A stretch of 24,657 bases of DNA from a virus: positions 1-24,657 of IMG/VR virus record IMGVR_UViG_3300013094_000268; one strand, given 5' to 3'. The position numbers were made by a program, and so were the translations under genes. Below, piece after piece: positions 19,745 through 24,657 of the stretch (its first letter is position 1; every line of letters begins with the position of its first letter). A model generated the notes under the pieces. That model made no database searches, was not told the origin of the DNA, and saw nothing but the letters and a program-made list of their open reading frames with translations.

Positions 19745-21914
19745 TCTGAGTGGCCTCTTCGCTTTCTGTGGATGTTGCACCCTTAGGGCTCATTGAGGGG
19801 AAATTAGAGATTGATTCTTCGATAGATTTTCTTGAAGATTCTCCATGGCTTCTGCCAACTTCTGATAAAAGAGTCTGACTAAGTTTACGCCAGCGTGTCA
19901 TGTCTTCAACCTTATTGGGGTTGCTTGGGATAGCTGCTTTTGTTAAATGCTTGTGCATGGTATCAAGAAGATCATTATATTTACCAGTGGCAGAGTCGGA
20001 TAAGCTTCCTACAGCACTCTCTAGAGAACTTACAGGAGTTTTTATAGACTCTGGGAAGTCATCTTCGTTCACCCTAGTCTTACGCAACTTAAGCTTCAAT
20101 GGCTTACGTTCAGCAACGACATCAGGCCAACTCTTAATATCTTTAAGCTCTTCTTTCAAGTCAGCGAGGTCTGCGCTAGAAGCACAGTACTTTGCATTGG
20201 CACTAGACCAATTCTTTTTACTTTTCACATTCAATCTATCGATCACAGACTTAGGAACTCTTTTACCGTTTGAATAGACTCCAAGAAACATTCTTTGATC
20301 GATTGGTCGTTGTCCTTGACCGTACTCCTGTCGCGAACCAGTACCATATTGCTCAAATGGTGTTTTATTTGTTTCGGGGTCCTCAAGGTTAGGCATGTGA
20401 TGGATCTCATGTGGGCTAGACGCAAGATCACCGTCATAAGCATCGCTCATCGCTCGTAAATAATGAAAATCTGGGATATCTACATGCTCAGGGTGAATCA
20501 GTCTCATACCACTTGGTAAGGTGTCTGTATCTTCGAAACTTCCAATCCTACAGTTGCATGGTAGACCGTGCTCTGTCTGATGTTCGTCATCACCATGGCA
20601 ACGTGTACAATCTTTATCGCCATGGGCTTTCCAAGTGTCCACCCCAGTATTAGCAGGCATAGAACTTCTAAAAAGTGTAGCAAAACGTGGGTTACCCATG
20701 AAAGATTTTGCGAACTCATTGACTCTAGGCCTAGGCTTAATAGCTTTACCTTCGTTGAGAACATAACCTTCATTGCATTTAGGATTTGGGCACGTGTTAT
20801 CGGGCGTTAAAGGAATACTGCCTTTATCAGAATGGCAATTTGTACAAGAAAAAGCAGAAGTATCTTTACCAGAGCCAGAACAAGAAGAGCATTCTACTTG
20901 TGTTTCACCAGTTTTGTAGCTATTGGTCCTAGAACCCTTACCTTCGCAACTCTTGCAGGCTGGGGCATCTTCTTCATCGAAATACTTTTGCTTACCACCA
21001 CCGAGGCCAATCGTAAAAGGAACTCTTGTCTTTTTACCGTCAGCACCCACTTTGCTTCTAAGCGTTATTTTACCTTTTTCGCAATCACCGCATAATGTAC
21101 TATTATCTCGCTGGTTAGGCTCTTTTTTACCATTGAATCCACAGTAAATGCACTTAGATAATTTATTAGCATATTTTGTTAAAAAGTTCTGAGTTTGTTG
21201 ACCACGGCCTCTTTGTGCATCAGCCCAAGTTTCATAACGATTGAACTTTATACCTTTTGTACCAACACGCGTCATCGGGAGATAATCACCCTCAACGTCT
21301 TTAGAGTCAAACACTTTCGCGAAATCACTCTTTTCAGAACCATCTTCTTGCTTTACTGGTCGAAGCATATCAAGTAGTTTTGATTGGCTTGCTCTGAACT
21401 TGTTACCTGGTTGTCCACCAATTCTTTGTGGTGTAAACTCATGGATTTCTAAATGGTTATCTGGGTTACTAGTATTGAAAGAAGCAGCAGTCTCTCTATC
21501 GACATGCTTATCTCGTGTATTGCCACAAACACATAACCCATCGCCAACGGTATAAGGAATGTCTGATAATGAACCAATGATTTTATGCAAAGATTCTTTA
21601 CCACCATGAGTCTTAATCAGACTGGTAAAATCATCTGGCTCTAGGTCTTTACTCGTAGCGGTCTGACCAACATTTGTGCCTTTATTATCACGAATGTTAG
21701 ACTGATCAAGCAATCTAAGAACCGTTGACATAGATCTACTAATCGTTCTAGGTGTAGGTTTATTGATGATCGTTTCTGTCGGCGTATTACCCTTAGATGG
21801 CTTACGCAGAGCCTGAGCTTCTAGTTCTTTTTGTTCATTATCATGCTGTTGCATGTTAACAACGATTCTCTCACCAGCAGCGGTCTTTTTTTGTGCAAAA
21901 ATGAATTTAAACAT
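19737..21914 (-). CDS. Large protein with multiple DnaJ-like zinc motifs, unknown
   Basis: The 725-residue product starts MFKFIFAQKKTAAGERIVVN. Zinc-type pairs occur in series: C128/C130, CIYC (255/258), CGDC (275/278), CKSCEGKG (320-327), CSSCSGSG (342-349), CTNC (357/360), CPNPKC (375/380), CTRCHG (436/439) and CNC (453/455). The CxxCxGxG elements are the hallmark of the DnaJ cysteine-rich domain, but no J-domain HPD is present. Other segments include LLDMLRPVKQEDGSEKSDFA and PDFHYLRAMSDAYDGDLASS. The C-terminal 150 residues are charged and helical. The SD (TAGGTAG) is 10 nt from the ATG. It may be a chaperone-like assembly factor or virion internal protein; that is inference. Confidence 0.55.
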   Translation of the reverse strand: MFKFIFAQKKTAAGERIVVNMQQHDNEQKELEAQALRKPSKGNTPTETIINKPTPRTISRSMSTVLRLLDQSNIRDNKGTNVGQTATSKDLEPDDFTSLIKTHGGKESLHKIIGSLSDIPYTVGDGLCVCGNTRDKHVDRETAASFNTSNPDNHLEIHEFTPQRIGGQPGNKFRASQSKLLDMLRPVKQEDGSEKSDFAKVFDSKDVEGDYLPMTRVGTKGIKFNRYETWADAQRGRGQQTQNFLTKYANKLSKCIYCGFNGKKEPNQRDNSTLCGDCEKGKITLRSKVGADGKKTRVPFTIGLGGGKQKYFDEEDAPACKSCEGKGSRTNSYKTGETQVECSSCSGSGKDTSAFSCTNCHSDKGSIPLTPDNTCPNPKCNEGYVLNEGKAIKPRPRVNEFAKSFMGNPRFATLFRSSMPANTGVDTWKAHGDKDCTRCHGDDEHQTEHGLPCNCRIGSFEDTDTLPSGMRLIHPEHVDIPDFHYLRAMSDAYDGDLASSPHEIHHMPNLEDPETNKTPFEQYGTGSRQEYGQGQRPIDQRMFLGVYSNGKRVPKSVIDRLNVKSKKNWSSANAKYCASSADLADLKEELKDIKSWPDVVAERKPLKLKLRKTRVNEDDFPESIKTPVSSLESAVGSLSDSATGKYNDLLDTMHKHLTKAAIPSNPNKVEDMTRWRKLSQTLLSEVGRSHGESSRKSIEESISNFPSMSPKGATSTESEEATQNV

Positions 21915-21928
21915 AGTTTAGTATCTAC

Positions 21929-22609
21929 CTATTTATCCCAAAGTCTTGGTTTTGGTTTCTGAACAATATCTTCTTCTGGAACCGATGAGGGAGTAACAGC
22001 AACTTCTTGCTGCTCAGGAATTATATCTTTCTTAGGAGAAATTAATGGCTTTGGTGTAGGGACTTCATCTGGGACATCAATATCTGGTATTATATCATCG
22101 AAACCTATGATTGGGTCAGAACTCCAGTCATGCTCCGATGGATCAATGCTTAAACTCCTACTATTAAACTTTTCTTTAGTTTTTTGTTTAATAGAATTAT
22201 TATACCTTCTAAGAATCGATTCTTTTTCTATATCACCACGAGCACTGATTCGTCTCTGCATCTCTGGAGACTCGTCTTGGTTCAATGGCCTTAAAGAATT
22301 CATAACATTTTCCATAAAAACATGAGTTTTTCTTGTTGGATTAGCATGGTTATCACAGCAATGCACTACATCTGTTCCAGTACGTTGAAGCAAGATACGA
22401 CCTTTTGGCTTATCTCTTTTCAGGCTTTCTTCATAATCTGGGTCACCACGACGTTCGTTCCTTTGCGCTAAGAAATCAGGCGTCGTTCTATCCTGATCAT
22501 CACAGGGGCCCCAATCACCATAAAGTTTTTTAAACGTACGGCTAGGGAGCGTTTTCTTTAAGTCGTACAACCAACAATTAGCGTTTGGATCGTATTCAGC
22601 GTCCGACAT
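21929..22609 (-). CDS. Unknown charged protein, Pro-rich C-terminus
   Basis: The 226-residue product starts MSDAEYDPNANCWLYDLKKT. The ATG overlaps the preceding gene by 14 nt and has AAAGGGA about 6 nt upstream. The N-terminal ~125 residues look folded: RTFKKLYGDWGPCDDQDRTT, GRILLQRTGTDVVHCCDNHA, and VMNSLRPLNQDESPEMQRR. Scattered Cys/His (C12, C36, HCCDNH) could bind metal. The rest (~150-226) is disordered, Pro/Glu/Asp-rich (DIIPDIDVPDEVPTPKPLI). Segments of the LRP kind also occur in the two large zinc proteins next to it. Function unknown. Confidence 0.5.
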   Translation of the reverse strand: MSDAEYDPNANCWLYDLKKTLPSRTFKKLYGDWGPCDDQDRTTPDFLAQRNERRGDPDYEESLKRDKPKGRILLQRTGTDVVHCCDNHANPTRKTHVFMENVMNSLRPLNQDESPEMQRRISARGDIEKESILRRYNNSIKQKTKEKFNSRSLSIDPSEHDWSSDPIIGFDDIIPDIDVPDEVPTPKPLISPKKDIIPEQQEVAVTPSSVPEEDIVQKPKPRLWDK

Positions 22610-24053
22610 CAGTCATCCCTTTGCATGCGTACTGGTCTTCCATGAAATCGTTGAGTTTTTCTCTAGCTTCAGTTTTATCTGGCGTGCTTCTTCTGATCTC
22701 AGCGATGCCTTCTTTGTATTCATCACTTTTATTCACTTTAGCTATTTCATCATCTGGTAAGATTCCAGTGCCCTTGCAAAGTATGCAATCTTTTGGATGT
22801 TTCTTTGCACTAATCGATGGCTCTTCTACCTTGGGTACTTCTTCAGACTCTGAATCATCTAAATTTCTTTCCAACGATCGTGATTCAAATAGGTTAGAAA
22901 AAGCCGTGCTCGGTCTTGATGATTTTGAAGGTTTTTTAATCTTTTTTAAGCTCTTTAATTTATCCATGGCAGAAGAAACTGCTGGATTATTTTCATCATC
23001 AGGTAAAATTGGATCACTAAAATCTTCTGCGTTAGTATCATGTTTTACAGTGATCTCTTTTGGCTGAACACTGCCTTTGCCCTTTGGAGCCCCGCTTGTT
23101 TCGTCCTCGGTAGATTCATCATTTCTCTCAATGGAGTAAGCAACGTTTGGAGTGACTTCACCTTCATTGCCGCATGTTTTACAGACGTTTACTAGGTTGC
23201 CATCTTTGTCTTTGTTTGTCCACTCTTGACGTGATCTACCTTCGCATCCTTCAACATTCCCACATCCACGGCAATGAGGAGCTCTATTGCTCTTGTCTGA
23301 ACCACAGTCTTTAGTCTTGCATCCAGAGCAATGAGTGTCATTATAAACATGCTTTTCTAGCTTATTGATACTTGACATACCATCGCATGAAGGACAAACG
23401 ACTTTATCTTCGTCTATGCTCTCGTTGTCATCATCTGTGGCGCCTTCATCTTCATCTTCATGAAAACCATGTAGTTCATGGGTGGAATCTTCTGAAGTTT
23501 CTTCTGGGATTTTACAGCTATCGCATCCACGACCCTTACAATACTCGCAGCTTTCTGTTCTAAGCATTTGTTCTAAGCTATCATCATCGCCAAATCCGTC
23601 TGATTCTCTAGCATAATCGCCTATGAATCTATCATCAATACCTTGTTGATGCTCATAGTCATCTGGATCAAACTCTGAATTATAATCATGGAAATGGTCA
23701 TCATAGCTAGTAGAACTAATTCTTGGGTCTAAAGCCACTTTTATGTCTCTAGGCTCTTCTCTGAAATTTATTGGATACATTCCGGGGCTTGGCTGAAGTA
23801 CAGTAGCTTCCCCTTTTTCTATCTTTGTTTGTATCTCTTGCTTCTTATTTTCTCTTCGAAGCTTATCGTTCTTAATCTCACTTAATAAATACTGGTAAGC
23901 TTCGTCATCATTCTCGAAGAGCGGCATGGCACCGGGGTGCATTATTTTATTAGGATCTTGCGACCCAATCTCTGATGCAATAATTTTTCTATAGTTAAAG
24001 CGATCGCTATTAATAGCGTCAACAGCATTCTTAGAATTAAACTTATTATCCAT
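22596..24053 (-). CDS. Acidic zinc-motif protein, 485 residues, unknown
   Basis: It starts MDNKFNSKNAVDAINSDRFN, with an AGG 6 nt before the ATG. Residues 1-110 have a helical charged part (EAYQYLLSEIKNDKLRRENK) and a PGMYPINFREEPRDIKVALD segment. A strongly acidic, disordered stretch then alternates with cysteine motifs: CEYCKGRGCDSC (169-180, DnaJ-like), CPSC (220/223), HCSGCKTKDC (241-250), HCRGCGNVEGC (260-270), CKTC (291/294) and CILCKGTG (423-430). The final helix region (EAREKLNDFMEDQYACKG) runs into the next start. It is the first of the zinc-motif series in transcription order. I do not recognise a family. Confidence 0.55.
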   Translation of the reverse strand: MDNKFNSKNAVDAINSDRFNYRKIIASEIGSQDPNKIMHPGAMPLFENDDEAYQYLLSEIKNDKLRRENKKQEIQTKIEKGEATVLQPSPGMYPINFREEPRDIKVALDPRISSTSYDDHFHDYNSEFDPDDYEHQQGIDDRFIGDYARESDGFGDDDSLEQMLRTESCEYCKGRGCDSCKIPEETSEDSTHELHGFHEDEDEGATDDDNESIDEDKVVCPSCDGMSSINKLEKHVYNDTHCSGCKTKDCGSDKSNRAPHCRGCGNVEGCEGRSRQEWTNKDKDGNLVNVCKTCGNEGEVTPNVAYSIERNDESTEDETSGAPKGKGSVQPKEITVKHDTNAEDFSDPILPDDENNPAVSSAMDKLKSLKKIKKPSKSSRPSTAFSNLFESRSLERNLDDSESEEVPKVEEPSISAKKHPKDCILCKGTGILPDDEIAKVNKSDEYKEGIAEIRRSTPDKTEAREKLNDFMEDQYACKGMTDVGR

Positions 24054-24083
24054 ATTAACCTAACTTATAATAGTAGATTAATA

Positions 24084-24386
24084 CTACTTAACCTGCTTGA
24101 CGCAAGTTGTGCACTTGGCGTGACGTAGTTGCCATTCCTCATAGACAGCACGGACTAACTTAGCCTTAGAGTCACTGATATTAGCCATCTTACGATGAGC
24201 GGCCTTCTCAATATCTTCTTCAACCATACCCATACGGAGAGCAAGTTCACGATCACTGTGCGCTAGGAACAAAAAGTCACCAGTCTTAGTAAGTAGTTCA
24301 TGCTTGGCAATCACCAAATTCTTACCAGCAATCTTGGCATCAAAAGCTAAGTTTACTGTGTCATCATAGTCGAACATCGAAGTCAT
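24084..24386 (-). CDS. Small helical protein with C-terminal CxxC, 100 residues
   Basis: The ATG at 24386 is chosen because GAGGAG lies 7 nt upstream; the in-frame ATG at 24401 overlaps this SD. It starts MTSMFDYDDTVNLAFDAKIA. The sequence is helical and charged (AHSDRELALRMGMVEEDIEK, KLVRAVYEEWQLRHAKC) and ends CTTCVKQVK with a CxxC at 92/95. Function unknown. It is the first protein gene after the tRNA region. A 30-nt AT-rich gap separates it from the 485-residue gene. Confidence 0.5.
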   Translation of the reverse strand: MTSMFDYDDTVNLAFDAKIAGKNLVIAKHELLTKTGDFLFLAHSDRELALRMGMVEEDIEKAAHRKMANISDSKAKLVRAVYEEWQLRHAKCTTCVKQVK

Positions 24387-24404
24387 CGTGTTACTCCTCA
24401 TTAT

Positions 24405-24418
24405 GTTCCCATAGGAAC
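24405..24418 (-). repeat. Short hairpin in the leader behind the tRNA region
   Basis: GTTCC-CATA-GGAAC is a perfect 5-bp stem with a 4-nt loop, just upstream of the SD of the 100-residue gene. Possible processing or translation element. Confidence 0.3.
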
Positions 24419-24427
24419 GCTGGACAT

Positions 24428-24443
24428 TAGGCTTTATTGCCTA
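24428..24443 (-). repeat. Second short hairpin in the same leader
   Basis: TAGGC (24428-24432) and GCCTA (24439-24443) pair around a 6-nt AT loop. Together with the hairpin at 24405-24418 it forms a paired structure between the tRNA remnant and the first protein gene. No T-run follows. Confidence 0.3.
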
Positions 24444-24474
24444 TTATCTCTTATGAATCAAAGGTGGTTTTAAA

Positions 24475-24519
24475 TGGTCCGGGCAGTACGAATCGAACAT
24501 ACGTAGTCGAAGATCATTG
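24475..24519 (-). pseudogene. 3' half of a tRNA with encoded CCA
   Basis: On the minus strand a full T-arm, GTATG-TTCGATT-CGTAC (24502-24486), is followed by TGCCCGG, discriminator A and CCA (ending at 24475). The matching 5' acceptor strand CCGGGCA is absent from the sequence upstream. No anticodon arm with U33 can be folded before the T-arm. It therefore looks like a truncated tRNA directly behind the intact tRNA-Ile. A tRNA interrupted by an intron extending out of sight is excluded here, because its 5' half would have to lie in the tRNA-Ile. Confidence 0.6.
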
Positions 24520-24594
24520 TACGGGGGGTGGGAGTTGAACCCACTCAATCAGAAAGATATAAGCTTTCCCGCGTCACCGTCTGCGTCCCCCCGC
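24520..24594 (-). tRNA. tRNA-Ile (anticodon UAU)
   Basis: It is 75 nt long. Acceptor GCGGGGG pairs with CCCCCGT (one terminal G-U). The D-arm is CGC-AGACGGTGAC-GCG (3 bp). The anticodon arm is GAAAG-CTTATAT-CTTTC with U33 and anticodon TAT at 24561-24559, reading AUA. The variable loop is 7 nt, long for this class. The T-arm is GTGGG-TTCAACT-CCCAC. The discriminator is A and the 3' CCA is not encoded (CAA follows). Position 8 is G instead of the usual U. A phage tRNA for AUA would help translation of a codon that many hosts rarely use. Confidence 0.75.
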
Positions 24595-24657
24595 TTATTT
24601 ATAAATTTAAATACTTAAAAATGCTTTCCTTATTATTTTCTAACCAACCTAGCTTAA
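24595..24657. other. AT-rich stretch upstream of the tRNA, no gene seen
   Basis: This end piece is about 80% A/T. On the minus strand it contains TATAAATA (24603-24596), but that sits only 1 nt before the tRNA, so it would not serve as its promoter. I see no coding potential and no second tRNA. Confidence 0.4.

Noticed and set aside
24596-24603. TATAAATA, like a T4-type late promoter
   Set aside because: It is one base upstream of the tRNA, so a start 6-7 nt downstream would fall inside the tRNA, and the region is simply AT-rich; no repeat of it was found before other genes.
1-24657. CRISPR array, insertion sequence, integrase or defence system
   Set aside because: No regularly spaced direct repeats, transposase or recombinase motifs, or recognised defence domains were seen; the nucleases present are explained by inteins and a homing endonuclease.

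Overview
The window is a stretch of a tailed bacteriophage genome (Caudoviricetes), probably a large one. It carries a recognisable head-assembly module: portal, maturation protease, an acidic core or scaffold-like protein, a decoration-like protein and an HK97-fold-like major capsid protein. A set of tail or fibre proteins follows. Every supported protein gene and the tRNA lie on the minus strand, so transcription runs from high to low coordinates. Genes are tightly packed, most have good Shine-Dalgarno (SD) sites, and many junctions are stop/start overlaps of the TAATG or ATGA type, which suggests translational coupling. I cannot tell the host from the sequence. Terminase is not in the window.

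In transcription order, the right end (24.6-24.4 kb) holds a tRNA-Ile with anticodon UAU and, directly behind it, the 3' half of a second tRNA that still encodes CCA. From 24.4 to 17.1 kb come six genes of unknown function. Four are large or medium, highly charged, probably disordered proteins, three of which are dense in paired cysteines (CxxC, CxxCxGxG) like the zinc centres of DnaJ or zinc ribbons. From 17.1 to 14.9 kb are four smaller unknown or virion-like proteins. From 14.9 to 10.3 kb is the portal gene, 1520 codons long because two complete inteins with LAGLIDADG-type homing endonuclease blocks interrupt it; the spliced portal would be about 781 residues.

From 10.3 to 9.3 kb are a small unknown gene, a small membrane/coiled-coil protein and a DUF1003-type membrane protein. 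Then come the prohead protease (with an inserted zinc site), a double zinc-ribbon protein, an acidic scaffold-like protein with a DnaJ-like zinc knuckle, a decoration-like protein, and the major capsid protein (5.99-4.98 kb). A free-standing homing endonuclease with two zinc fingers and a PD-(D/E)xK core sits directly behind the capsid gene. A perfect 16-bp palindrome lies at that junction. From 4.15 kb to the left edge are small virion proteins and tail/fibre proteins, ending in a beta-rich fibre gene cut off by the window edge.

The most unusual features are the concentration of zinc-binding motifs across head-module and neighbouring proteins, three homing elements in the two key head genes within 10 kb, and a DUF1003 membrane protein inside the head operon. 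I did not find a defence system, CRISPR array, insertion sequence or integrase.
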